From: Zygnema cylindricum
Taxonomy: Eukaryota; Streptophyta; Zygnematophyceae; Zygnematales; Zygnemataceae
Length of the DNA: 64,000 bases
Direction of reading: 5' to 3'
Assembly: GCA_037447655.1 (NCBI GenBank)
Contig: JBBHKE010001539.1
Span: forward strand, 97,224 to 161,223
In this document: in pieces, positions 45,924-58,700 of the stretch
How positions within the stretch are numbered: the stretch's first letter is position 1
How the letters are laid out: the number at the start of each line of letters is the position of its first letter
Notes under the pieces: generated by a model
Seen by the model: only the letters and a program-made list of their open reading frames with translations
What the model was told of the DNA's origin: nothing
Databases searched by the model: none
Made by a program: the position numbers and the translations under genes

Positions 45924-46195
45924 AGCAGCAAAGCAGAAAAATGCAGCAAAGGTTCGGAGAGTGAGAGGCAGAATCAAAGGAGGAAAGGAAACAATTGATA
46001 GTGTATGGAGTAAAGAAGGAAGTTCAGAAACAAGGAGAGGCGGCAAGGCTGGGAACTATGAACCAAAAGTGCGGATATTCCGTGCGGAGATCTCATCCAG
46101 TGCGGAAATTCAAGTTTCAAACTTTAAATGTTTCATGGTGAGTATTTAGTGCGTACTTACGAACTAAACAATTTAATATTCCTTTGAGAAATTTC

Positions 46196-46883
46196 CATAG
46201 ATGTTCAAATCGCGCGATTTTTTCCTTTTTTCCGATTAAAACGTATAATTCATGACTTTTGAATAAATCGGAAAAAAACGCGATGTACTTTCTGTCCGGT
46301 AAACTGGACGAGAATCTATGTAAAGGTACAGCGTTAACCGTAAATTGAACGGTTTTTACGGTAATGTACGGAATTTAACGAAAACACACGTCGCACTTAC
46401 TAGTATTTTCTGTTCACTAAACTGAACAGGAAATACACGGAACATGTACGTTACTTTTTTGAAAATGTACGGACATTTTGAAAATAGACGTTTGAAATAT
46501 CACACTATTTGCGCGCGGTAAGTTTGAAAAATGTACGAACGTCTTCTTCAATTTTTTTGAAAGAAGCCGCCATGGAATGTTTAAAATCTGCCAGGAATCT
46601 GCCTGTCAGATAGTATCAGACAGACGGACTTTGACAAAAATATCGTGTTGGCCGAGATTTGAGCCTGGCTCTACGCTCTTCCACTAAAGCCTATTTCGCA
46701 TTTGTAACGGAAAACTTACAAACTGCGGTATTATTTAAAACTCATTTTTGTTTACATGTACGGAATAGTACGGACAAAAAATCATTAACGATTTTTACGA
46801 TTTTTTCAAAAGGTTCAATGCGTTTGTTACGTATAATTCTTTCGCGATTAAATCGTTCGCACTAAACGCCGTGAACAACTATG
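46196..46883 (-). mobile_element. Non-autonomous hAT-like element, 688 bp, upstream of TL17
   Basis: Ends are CATAGATGTTCAAATCGCG and GTGAACAACTATG. An exact 8-bp duplication GAAATTTC flanks it (46188-46195 and 46884-46891). It is homologous, in reverse, to 33926-34775. Near 46630-46685 the minus strand reads GTGGAAGAGCG and then GGCTCAAATCTCGG, a tRNA-like A-box/B-box pair. The flanking host sequence ACTTACGAACTAAACAATTT is itself duplicated on both sides (46155 and 46911). Confidence 0.8.
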
Positions 46884-49559
46884 GAAATTTCCGAAGTGAA
46901 TTATGCATACTTACGAACTAAACAATTTAGTATTACCTTGAGAAATTTCCGAAGTGAATTATCAGTTTCAACCAAGATAAATTATGTATCATTTCAATTT
47001 AAAAAAGCATCCCTTACTCTAATTTAGGGATCCAAACAGCTGCAGTTCAGTACACCGCGCATCGATATTAGTTTCAACAACTCTAATTTGGGTTCTTAAA
47101 ATTTTGATTTTTTTCCAAAAATAGTATACGTGATTTTATTTTTTCCTTGACTTTAATTGAGGTTCCGTACAAAATAGCGTCAAGACCGAAAGTACAGCTT
47201 TATATAATTAGTGTGGTGTACGGATGATGTCAGACCGTACATATAAATACCTTTTTACTTCAAATTATAAAAAAAATATATAAAAATTATACCCGCATGC
47301 ATATGAACGTGCGCTGAAAAAATGGGTTCAATCTCGTCGCCAAAAACCTCGTTCGCACACGATCTCCTATAATCGCCTGTTCTGCAATGTGAACGTCAAG
47401 TATATTCGCATGTGGGAAGTCATGATTTTACAGTTAAAGAAAGTGAACTGTTTTTTTTTACACGTCCACGTAAACCGTCTTGAAACAACGTACTCTTACT
47501 TCATGTGAACTTTTCCTATTCAGTTTGTATAAACACTATAACATGTATTTTGTCCAATTAGCGGCAATATGTACTCTATTTCGATGCAACGGACGAATAT
47601 AGCGTAAATGTTTATTCTAATATGTTATTTATATGTCATTTCACTCCCAATTATAATTAATGTATACGTTAATAAGGGGTCGAAGTGACAATGGACCACA
47701 AATTACAGTGAATGAATTAAAATAAATAGAATAAAAATACAACATTTGGAGTTGATGATATCTGGGACGGGTTAACGCCAAATGCGGACAATCCACAGAA
47801 AAATGGATCCCTCATTGAACGAATCTCGTCCATCCATTTATTTTTTGTTTTTTTAGGGATCTGACGCAGCGCCGTCATTTTGGCAAACGAACATATGTCA
47901 TTCGTTTCATGAAGAAGCAGGCAAAAATACCGCCGCCACCTTCATTTCATTTCCATGGATTCGAGGTCGCATGTGGCGGCTCCTTCTCCCTCTGCATATG
48001 GCGCGTCCCTCCATTTACCTCTTCATTGCCTCCGCCCCTCCTACACGCTCCCTTTTCTCTCGAATCTATCCATGCTGACCTCCATGTTTTTTTATTGAGG
48101 GTTTCTAAAATGTGCTCTCTCACCTTTATGCCCTCTCCCTCTACCTCTCTCTCATACTTCCAATCTATCTCCATTCCCACTCTCTTTCCCTCTCTCTTTC
48201 TCTCCCTTCTCTCTCTCTCTTACAAACTCTTTTTCCCTCTCTTTCTCCCTCTCTCTCTCTCCCTCTCCCTTTCACTCTCCTTCTCACCCTCTAGATTTGC
48301 CGCACTATCTCTATCCTCTCCTCTCCATCTTCCTACTCTCCCGATCTGTCGCCATCTCTCTCTCTCTCTCTTTTATTTTGTCACTCTATCTTCATGCTAT
48401 TATGTTTTTTAGGGTCATTCAATCTCTCATTTTTATATTGTGTGTTTTTCTCTCCCTTATGGTAATCGGCGACGAGGCTGTATCGTCGCTGAATGCAATG
48501 TATTACTATATTTTCATTCAACGACAGTAACGCGTCGTCGCTCAATGTCATGTTTATTTTTCCGTCCTCTTCTACCTATCCTGTCGTTTTTTTCCTTTTT
48601 CCCACTCCCCCTCTCCCATTCCCTCTCCCCTTCCCTCGATCTGTCGTTATCTCTACCTTTCTCTTCCCACTCCTTTATCTACTCTTCTCACTCCCTCTCC
48701 CTTTCCATTTTATTTTCCATATGCTGCATTACTTTCCTCTCTCTCTCCCATTTCCTCTCCCCATCCCTTGATTTGCAGTTATCTTTCCCACCCACATTCC
48801 CCTTTCCTCTCCCTCTCCCTCTCACTCTCTTCATCTGCCGCACTACCTCACTCCCCCTCTCCCTCTACCTTGCCCTCTCCCTTTTCCTTACCTTTCCCCT
48901 CTCCCTCTCCCATGAACTTCACCATTACAAATACACGTTTTGACATTAATTTTTTAAACTAACTCCGTTGTTGTATTTTTTTCTTTGTTGTAGGCTCGAA
49001 ATTTCATTGAGGCAGCTGATTGCGATGGAGGAACAAATGCATGGATTGGGGACATGTCATCGACTCTTCTTTATTGCATTTAATATTAGAACTTCCAAAC
49101 AAATTTGTACATGGCTTGTAAAATATTATTATATTACCATAGTTTACACAGGATACTTTTCAGGTGCGATGTACATTTCGTTAATGTAGACTAATATTTT
49201 ATTTCTATTTGAAAAAGACGAATTGGGTAGTACATATTATAGTTTTTTTACGGTGTACCTCATTGTCATTCTTAGGGGAAAATGATTGAATTTATATCCA
49301 AGTGTATTTTTGAATATTTTTTAAAATTGTAAATCAATTTCACTTTGTTGCAATGACGGGTGCTATGATTTTATTTCTCTATGTTTTGTAAATGATAAAC
49401 GATACATGCCATGAAGTTTGTGAACACCCATTAATATTTTGGTTGGCAAACTTTTGATTGTTCTCTCTCACTATTTTTATTTACAGTTGTCATCCTTTTT
49501 TCATTTTAATATATATTTTATCTTTGTAATTCTCTCTTTTTACTGTCTATCTGTCTCCT

Positions 49560-50240
49560 TAGAGTTAAGTAGCGACGAGATTGTCTTGTCGCTGGATGGT
49601 ATGTGTTACTTTCCTGTTAGTTAACGACGAGAACGTCTCGTCGCTCAACGCCATGTATGACTTTTTCACCATTCAACAACGACATTGTGTCAACAGAAGA
49701 TGTTGTTCTCTCTTTTTACTCTCTATCCGTCTCCCTAGAGGTAATTAGCGATGAGACTGTCTCGTCGCTGGATGGTGTGTGTTGCTTTCTTGCCAGTCAA
49801 CGACGAGAACGTCTCGTCGCTCAACGCCATGTATGACTTTTTCACCATTCAGCACCTACATTGAGTCAACACAAGATGTCGAGATCCATTTCTCCATCAC
49901 ATTATTATTTGTCCCCTGATTTTCATCTACGTTTACTTTTGAACTTAACCATAATAACCGACCATCTTGCCCTCATGTTATCCGACTAATGTTTTTATGT
50001 TTCACATTTTTTATTTTTCATTCTCCATTTTCCTATTCGTCTTTATCCCATTAATTTTATATATTTATGATCCTTTCTATGACATTTTCTCGCTATTTCA
50101 TATCACTGTCTGTCTTATCGTTGTTGTCTTTATGTCATAATATAATATCTACCATCCAGCGACGATGCTGTGTCGTCGCTGAATGGTTTATTTCACATTC
50201 GGCTAATGGGCGACCACAATGTGTCGTCGATGAATAGGAG
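49560..50240. repeat. Palindrome-rich region of transposon copy 2
   Basis: Hairpins of the form AGCGACGA..TCGTCGCT occur near 49570, 49624, 49746, 49800 and 50158, with a roughly 175-bp tandem unit (49560-49680 and 49735-49860) sharing CGCTGGATGGTNTGTGTT and CGTCGCTCAACGCCATGTAT. It is the counterpart of 17175-17670. Confidence 0.7.
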
Positions 50241-50526
50241 CATGAAACTCCAAATTTAGATACGAATTTTCACATTCACTACAAATACATTTCTTCCACA
50301 TTAAAGGCCATTCAGGTAGCGTAAACAATATGAAAACAGAAAATGAAAGAGGGATATATAATATTCAACGTCAAAGAAAGAAATACAATGTATACTGCAT
50401 ACTGCAATAAAAGAAAAGTAAATGTATTAACCTGTTAATAAAAAACTAAAAAAAAAAAAAAAAAACACACACTATCAGTAAAAAGTTATGCAAACGGCCC
50501 ATTATCCATTATACCGCCACTCCTAA

Positions 50527-52330
50527 TTAAACCACCTCTCTAAAAAGTGCCTCATAATCACTGTTTTCCTCTAAATCTTCGTCATGACTTGCTTCATCCT
50601 CTTTAATGTCGGCCTCTCGAAGGAGTTGGAGTAGATCCCGTGCAAGAACCAAAAGAGGTGGCACCTCGTCGCCGTCGAAATGATTTCGCCATTTCATAAT
50701 TATGACTTGCAACTCTTGCGTAAGCATGCTCTCCTCCCATTTGCCCTCCTTTAATGACAATCCACATTGGATCATCGCCTTGGGTGCATATCCTATGACA
50801 TTTTAGTCCTTCATTTCGTTCTCTTCTCGTATTGAATCGCGTGCCAACTTTAAGAAAAAGGCTTTCCCCGGTCCAACTAACTTACCAGACCATTTTTCGC
50901 TCCTAGGTAAAGACCACTTGTGGCTCTCTACCCCGTTCATCTTCCAATCTCCCTATTTTCTTGACCATACCTCTTTGATTTTAGAAATTACAAATGAATC
51001 GGCAGGTTGCACTAAATGCGTTGCACACGGAGGAAAAAAATGGAGTGTTGTTCTCTTTGCGCATAAAGCGGTGTTTAATTCCTCGGACATGTTGTGACCG
51101 CCACAATTGTCCACAAATATAACCTTTCCACGCCCATCACGGTCTCCTTGGTATGACCTCGGTTCTGCGATCCATTGCGGGAAGACCGTCTTATCGTTCC
51201 AACCTTTCGGCCCGGTACGATAACAAACTCTTACAGAAGAGAGTGGGAAAAGATATTGAGTGAGGGAGGGAGAGAGAGGGCGAAAAGTGTATAGGGAGAA
51301 ATCAATATAAACAACATATCACTCCAAATATAATATTTTGGGTGTGGAGTACAACGGAAATAAGTGAGACAATAGAGTCAATATTTATAAGGAAAAAGAT
51401 TCATATGGAAAGAAAAACACCTGGTACGTCATCGTGGATGCCTTACAGAGCTTGTTGGCAAAGATTAACAAAGGAGATTCAATTCGAGCGTTCACTCCGC
51501 CCGTGAGTCAAACCATCAAAGTCATCGACTCTCCACCTCCGGCAACATCCGCGTATTTAACCACCTCCTCCCCGCGAAAACCTAACGTCTTTTTGTTATC
51601 CATATTTACAATCACGTGGGTCTCATCCATGTTTTCAATTAGATCCTCGTTGTAGCGACCTATAATGACAATAACACATAAAATTGTAAGAAAAACACAA
51701 CACAGGAAAATATGATGGTAGGGGAAACTACTTTCATTCGCTTATTTGCATTTATATCCCTAGAAAATACAATTTAAAAATATATATGTAACATATATTA
51801 CAGCATATAGCAATGAGTTGTACAAATGTTCAAAAAACTTACCCGATAAAAATCCTCTTTTTAATTCGCCCATGTGATATGCAACTGTTTTTTCGATGTA
51901 TTCCTCCTTCTCCAAGCTTAATTGTAACTTTCATTTTTGAGCCCTCGTCACAATATTGTGTTTTTCGCAAAACCGTTGAGTCCATCGTTTTGTCATTTTC
52001 ATTTTTATCTCATTACCTTTTTTGTCTCCTATTCTCCTCCTTCATACGTTTAATGATATGAACTGCCATGGTCCCTACAATGGTTTGCCACATTTTCATA
52101 CCCGTTTTCTTGAAGCGGTAAAACTCTTCCACCAATTCAGAGTGCACTGCTGTCACCCATGGAAATTCCTTCCTCCCCTTACCCGACAGTGCCTTTGTCA
52201 CCACCACACTTCTTCATCCAAATCCCGCAGACGACAAAGTATGTGTCGTCGCCCGTATGTTTCTCAATGTCGCAACCCGGCCCTTCCACCACCGACTTGC
52301 TTTTTGGTATTCTGCAACGGAAAGAAAGGA
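50527..52330 (-). pseudogene. DDE_1 transposase of copy 2, broken
   Basis: On the minus strand the N-terminal part (52330-52010) reads ASRWWKGR-type and TKALSGKGRKEFP motifs, then the helix-turn-helix part, then the core with NMDETH and ADVAGGGESMT (about 51640-51480), DNCGGHN (about 51100) and the QPADSF motif (about 51000). The protein ends at a stop at 50527. It lacks exon 1, has a deletion of about 13 bp near 51445 relative to copy 1 and further stops near 50960 and 50800. The uninterrupted GAGTG at 51043-51047 is the empty Copia site. Confidence 0.75.
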
Positions 52331-52723
52331 AAAAAAAAAAAAAACATGTCATTCCTAATTCATATAAAAAAATTGTATATATCATTTAAAATTTGGTTCA
52401 GCGTCGACCTACAGTCGTCGCTAAAGTCAACGACCATTGTTGGTCGTCGCTGGTTCAATTATCTGGAGCCATTTCAAGACTCAGCCACAACATATTGTCG
52501 TCGCTGATTCAGCGACGAGTTGAAGACGTCGCAATGTCAAACATACCACAAATGACAAAAAAAATGTTAAACAAGTAAGTAAGTGGGTGAAACATGGGAA
52601 GTGATATAGTGGAGTAAGAGTTAGTAAAAATTACATACCAGTTACCGTTTTTTTTTTTGACAATGCTCGTGTGAGCATCATCAATTGCTCTCGATCCGCT
52701 CTTATTTGTTCTTGTTGAGCCGC

Positions 52724-54166
52724 TTATTGTTGAGTTAGTGTCGCGGTTATTAAAGGCAAATCCTCTCCTTTCGGAGGTGAACGTGGCCTAAACGGTGGCG
52801 AAACCCTTTGTATTTCCCAAAGGCGAGAGCGTGGCACTCTGACTTTGCGACATTTTTGCAATATCGTCGTACGAGCATGTCGGAGAGCAAGTACCTCGGG
52901 AGTTGCTCGACAACATTTTAGGATGTTGTATAACAGGGGATCCCACGGCAATGGCTCTCTCCCTAGTCGGCATGGGAGGCGCCCCGAACACGTCGTCGTC
53001 ATCATCAAATTCCCCCTCACGTTGCTTTTCCTCACTATTCGGGGTTTTTTCGTCCTCGGTGGTGGGATCATCTTCGTTTTTCCACACCACGATATTGGTG
53101 GGTTCCAAAATTTTGGGTTCGGGCTTGTCTTCCGGCGGTTCTTCACCATCCTCGATGCTCTCGTCGCTATCTGAAGACGAGGGGACGTATAATTGTCATT
53201 GTCATCTTTCACCTTACGCTTACCTTTTGCTATCTCTTTCTTCCTAGCTATCTTTCTCCCTGCTTCAAACCCCCCACATTTATCGACCGTCGCCTCTCCC
53301 CCTACTCCTTCCTCCTCCACGGTCTCACAAAACCCTATGATTTTTTTTTTATTATCCTTCTTTTTCTACCTAATCTTCCCCTAACCTCACTCGACCCACC
53401 CTCTTCAAGCGTTGCCTCTTTCTCCTTTCTTTCCTCTCCCAATTCTATCTTCCCCTCCCTCTCCTCACTCAACAACTTCTCTTCCTTAAAACCCCCACCG
53501 TTTTTCTCGTCGTCGCCCTCATCAAAAAGTATTAATTTTCTTTTTATTTTCTTACATTTTTTCTCTACCTTTTCCTGTGCCTCACTTCACTCACCCTCTT
53601 CTACCGTCGCCTCCTTCTCCCCTCCGTCTACACCCATTATTGTCTTTCCACCCTCCTCTAATGGATTTTTTTCTCCCCTATTCATCTCACTTTCTACCGC
53701 CTCCCCCCTCCTCACATCAACCGATTCACCCCTTTCCTCCCTTCCCTCCTTCGGTAAAACCCCCTCATTTGCTACCTCATCCAAATTTGTCTCTTCCCTT
53801 CCTCCCCCAACCGGTGTCAATCCTCCCACCTCTAGCTCTTCTCTCACCTCCCTTTCATGATCCCTCCCCTCCGTCGGCACCTAACCGATTTGTACCAAAG
53901 TGGCCGCCTCCCTTTCTCTCGCTAATTCCTCCGCGGTTCCCCTTACTCCTATCACGGTTTTCGGGCTATGTCTTTCCCTCTCTACCCCCCTCGGCGATTG
54001 CCTTCCCTTGTGGGGTTTTCTCTCGCCACTCCTTCCCTTTGTACCTCTTCCCTTTCTACTTTTGGCCAACGTCGTAGATTACGCCGAGGTAATGGAGGGT
54101 AGCGACGACAATACGGTAAAACACTACGCTGTCGCCTATACGACTGGCTGCTGGCGTCCATGTATA
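52724..54166 (-). pseudogene. Acidic accessory ORF block of copy 2, broken
   Basis: Counterpart of 6109-8150. It starts at an ATG near 54166 and shows the same basic then E/G/R-rich layout. A TGG-to-TAG change near 53881 ends the first part, and frame changes split the rest (53880-53587, 53320-52724). The tandem repeat unit of copy 1 is single here and the proline/tryptophan-rich part is missing. Confidence 0.6.
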
Positions 54167-55070
54167 TTAGCCACACGTGACAAAAAAATGAAGGAGAAGA
54201 GTCGGCTACACAAAAGAACACAGGAGTTTGTCTTGAAAATTAAAGGTCGTACGTAAAAAGGAAGCATGAGGTTTTAACGCATTCTATGCGTTCGATATAT
54301 ACTTGCTGAATGTATTGTTCGCGACGGCACGAAGTGGTCGCTAATCCAATGAATTTGTTCATTCCAACAGTGTGACGACGAAACAAAATTAGGAGACGTC
54401 GCGGCTCACTGCTTAGAAGTTTTTAAGAGTGGCAACGACATGCAAAATACACTTACAGATTGTGTGGTCCGCGTCAAAGGAAAATCGTCCTGTTTTTATT
54501 TTTTTTGGAAAATTCAACAATGTGACGACGAAACTGAATAAAAAAATCACGCGGTATAATGATTCCGCGATTCCAACAATGAGACAAAGACAAAGCCTCG
54601 TCGACCATACAAAGGTTCATATTAGCATACTCAACTCTAATAAAACTACCCAAAAGGGACGTTATTAGAATACATGAGATATGGACGAACGGAACTACGA
54701 CCATACGTCCAAGTTACGCGTAGAAATGGCATGGCGTGTTAACCCTTTCCGTAAACGTCAAACAAAAAGAACTGTAATTAAACTTCACGTTTCGGGGTAT
54801 AGCATTGACACGTAACCGCCGTAAAATTGTCTCATCGGTACGGATACTCGATTTGGCGCCGACGTACAATTTTTATTTTTATGTACGGTTACACATATTA
54901 ATGTGTATAATCGTACGGAGAATATTCCATTTTTGCTGTCCCCAAATTAGCGTAAACGCCGAAATTAGAATAAACCTTTTTTTTTATAATTTTCAAATTC
55001 TTAATTAGCATCAATGACGGTATATTTACTTCCACACTATAAAACGCCAATTCGGTGCCCTTTTTTCAAA

Positions 55071-55780
55071 AAAAAAAACCTGAAATACAATCCATAATTC
55101 TATTTTTTCCATTATTCTAATTAGGTTTTTTTGTTCAATTAGCGTTAATAATGGAAGTACACTGCGATGGAAATAGTGTGGCGTACGGACAGGATATTTT
55201 CATACGAAATGGTACTTTTTGAATTACAAAGGCATAATAAGACACTTAACATTATTGCGCACACATGTGAATGTGCACTGGAAGAAAGAGATGCAAACTC
55301 GTCGAAAAAAATCACGTTCTCATATGTTCGTCCGTCGACCGTGTGAACAGCGCGACGGCGTACGAATTGTCAGATTTTGTACGAATACACATATTAATGT
55401 AGACATCGAAAGGGCGGGTATTTATTTTTTAGGACAACCCAAATTACAGTTAGGGATTAATTAGTGTATATATTTAAAAAAAAAAAAAAAATCCCGATTA
55501 GTGTTAATAACACTAATTTTTTTTTAACGCTATTTATTCCTTTACTCTAATAGCGATTGACGGTGTACTGCACAGTAAAATTCTTTCCATTCATGCAAAT
55601 AGTCAATAATCATGTCACATTCAGTATCACCTTTGTACCTTCGTATGTACTACTGTACCTTTCATGTACTAAGATGAATTGTCCATTGTGAGTTATGCAA
55701 TAAGAACACATTCATTACATTCATTCATAGTCATCCAGTCGTCCAATCCAGTTCCATTTTCTTTATATTATTTTTCAGCA
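55071..55780. other. Spacer between transposon copy 2 and the FAM185A-like gene
   Basis: Contains a partial CACCG-family end: 55487-55565 reads ATTAGTGTTAATAACACTA and ends TAATAGCGATTGACGGTG, followed by TA. A GTACTACTGTACC-rich stretch near 55640 precedes the gene. No exon is seen. Confidence 0.5.
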
Positions 55781-58700
55781 ATGGTCTTATTTAAAAAATG
55801 GCTGTTTACTCCTGGAACACTGCATTTGCAGAATTCTATCCTGAATCAGTTTGTACGGAAGGAAGTACCTTTGTCTGTGAACAACTTGTTAAAATGTCAA
55901 TATTGTCCCTCATTGTCAAGTCAGTTTTCCACAACTAGGTTTCTTTTTCCAACTGGAGGAATGTTGCCTTACTTTCATTCCAAAATAAAAATGGAAATAC
56001 CAGATGGTGGTTTAAGGTCAATAGCAAGCATTATTGATCCTTCTTTAGCGAGTTCCGCTTATGTTTTTAGGAATAAGAGAGGTTTCAGTCAGGGAAGTAG
56101 CGAGCCTGGTTTGGCTATGTCAAATTCTACAAAGACGAGAGGACAAGCAGTACGGAGACTGTTTAAAAGATTTCCAATTGACGTCGGTTGCTCTGTTAAG
56201 GTTAGCAAATAAAAATAACATTTCTTTCTGCATTTCTTGCCTTTAATGCAGTTTTTTATGTTTGCATTTGGTTTCATGTTTTCCGTTTCGTTTTCAGTTC
56301 TTGCCATTATCGTCAAATTTACATTTTTGTGATTGTTGTTACATTTACATTTTTGTTAATAATGTGGCATTTACATTTTGTGATTGTTATCACATTTACC
56401 TTTCGCAGTTTTTGCTTCTTCTACAGTTTTTACCCCATGTCATCTTTTTCCAATTGTTTGTATGCCAGCCCGCGATGTTGCCCCAATCACTCTCCTGTGT
56501 AAGACTTGATTAAAAAGCATTTCACAAGTTTTTCTTTCGTATGGCGAAAAGAGAAAAACTATCTAAAATTGGAATTGTTGCCGATTAAGCTCTATGTGAG
56601 CGGAAGTCGCTTCTTTGCGGTCCCATTTCTTGTGGTGTGAATTTGATAAGTAGTATAGTCTCCGCATGTTTGGTCCCTCTTTTTGAAACCTTTTACTGAA
56701 TGTTATGCTTCAACTACAATTCTATGGTCACTCTGTCATCTTTTTCTCAATGAAGCATTTATAAGGTATCTGTTCTCAAAATTTTATTGCCAGAACTACT
56801 CTCATTTGGTTTGAAAAGTTGATCAAAAGTTGTCAAGTCGTTGGGCTGACCATAATTGGGCATTACAGGTTAATGTGACAGGCGAGACATCTGTGGATGT
56901 GGCCGTCGGTCAGAATGCCGAAGAGATAATAGTCGAGGTGCGTATTTGAAGGGCTGTGGTACTCTATTGAACACCATTAGAGTTAATAACACTAATTCTA
57001 GTGAGGTTTTTTTCACCCGTATCATAAATTAGTGTTGAAAACACTATTTGATCAAGTGGTCCATAATGAGCCATGTCGCAAAACATAATTTAGTGTAGTT
57101 AATATTAAATCCGCTTTAACACTAATAATTCCCTAACTCCAATAGCGATGTAAGGTGTAGTAGCGTTTTTCTTTTCGCTATGCATCAACTCTCAAAATTT
57201 CTGAATCCGAATTACAATTAAAAATCCTTGAATGTGTTTGTCCCGAAGCCTTATCAAAGATGTTTATCATAGTGGATGGACTTGTATCTGGACGTGAAAT
57301 ATTCGAGGGAAGTTGGAAGAGCTACTGCAGGTGATGCCGAAGACTGGTTCGTTTCCCATGTTTCACTTACATAACATAGTTGATGGTTTTGAAAGATTTC
57401 TGTTAGTCCTTTCCAATTTTTATGCTACCGTGATACCCATAGTAACGAGCTTGTAATAATTATCGACTGACTTCTTCGATAAACATCATTGGTAAAGTTC
57501 ACAATACGGAAAATTACAAGCTTCAAAGTACAAATGTCCAGAAATTTGGGGAAATCATCCTGGATTTCTGGTCATTGTAGCGTACGGTATTTTGGGTATT
57601 GAGGATATATCTTTATGTGATAAATAGCTGGTACTGTAAACCCTACTGCAATCCTGTGGCTTTCGAGACATGTACGTGTAAGAACTGAGGATCGCAGATA
57701 AGAGTCGTAATACAGTGTACTTGAACCGTGAGCAGCGCTTCATTATTATGGGTATTACGGGTAACCGAATAAAGTGGGAATGTATGAATGGTACTTTGGA
57801 AATAGTTTTTTCTTTCAACTATATATAATACATGTGTATGCGTTCTGAAGTGTTCTGAAGTGTAGTAGGATCTCTTATTTTTCAGTATATGAGGTATATT
57901 TTTCTCGGAGAATGTTGGATATAAATCATTATCTATCTAATATGAAGTAAATTTATAATCATCGTCATTATCCATTTAGGAGCGAAAATAGCTCATGAGT
58001 TTGTGCTTTAAGTCAGGGGGCATTATAACGATACCATATTGTCATGAGTTTTTTTCTTGCAGGCAGAGTGGTTCCATTCCGAGGCTAGAGCTGAAAACAC
58101 GGAACGGTTTCTCCATATAACAGCCACTCATGATACTGTTGGTACGTTTGCCTCCAGTTACATTTTGTTCAGTTTCAAAAGGCTGTCTGTTGCTATTAAC
58201 ACGGTCTTTCAGTTGGGAACTACACATTATGTCCCAGTTTTCTTGAAACAGAGCTCTATAATCAGGTATACTCATATATCTTTCTTATAGGGTAACTCTA
58301 CAGAGCTATTACCGGCAATACTGGCCAGTAATCACCGCAATCATACACAAAGGGATCATTTTTTACAAACTCATACAATTTTCTGTACGATTACTATGAG
58401 TACTGCTCTAAAAACGCCAATTACAACGTACATATAATTCCACTATTATCTGTTCTTGAATAGATTTTCATGTCCTTAGTTTTCAGTATCAGCTGAGTCT
58501 ATAAATGAGGAGACTCACGTCTCATCATTTCCTCGTTGGCGAAAAAAAATTGCATTTGGTCATGGATTGGAATCGATTCTATGGCTTTGGGAGGGCAACT
58601 TTGGGAATTGCAGAAGTTAATGAAAGTGAATATAACGTTGATGGTAACCAATTGGAGCCGGACGTTATCAAAGTTTCTATACCAGAGCGATGGTGTAATG

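Larger units (their letters stand above)
47053..55070 (-). mobile_element. Large DDE_1 transposon, copy 2 (inverted)
   Basis: The end at 47053 reads CACCGCGCATCGATATTAG preceded by TA, and its interior follows copy 1 in reverse: antisense short ORF (47909), CT-rich block, palindrome array, transposase (50527-52330), acidic ORFs (52724-54166) and the distal arm. The other end is damaged: around 55055-55075 the copy-1 left TIR region is replaced by a short ATTCGGTGCC junction, as if two CACCG ends had recombined. It lacks the segments matching 4204-5645 and 7474-7845 of copy 1 and has no Copia. Inactive. Confidence 0.75.

Noticed and set aside
48112-48943. Ser/Leu/Pro-rich protein genes on the CT-rich strand
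   Set aside because: Overlapping frames in a CT-rich low-complexity block; no shared protein sequence with the inverted counterpart at 18300-18850 beyond composition.
57273-57330. Extra exon of the FAM185A-like gene (MDLYLDVKYSREVG)
   Set aside because: Not needed: exon 56869-56937 joins 58063-58141 in phase, and the candidate shows no family similarity.
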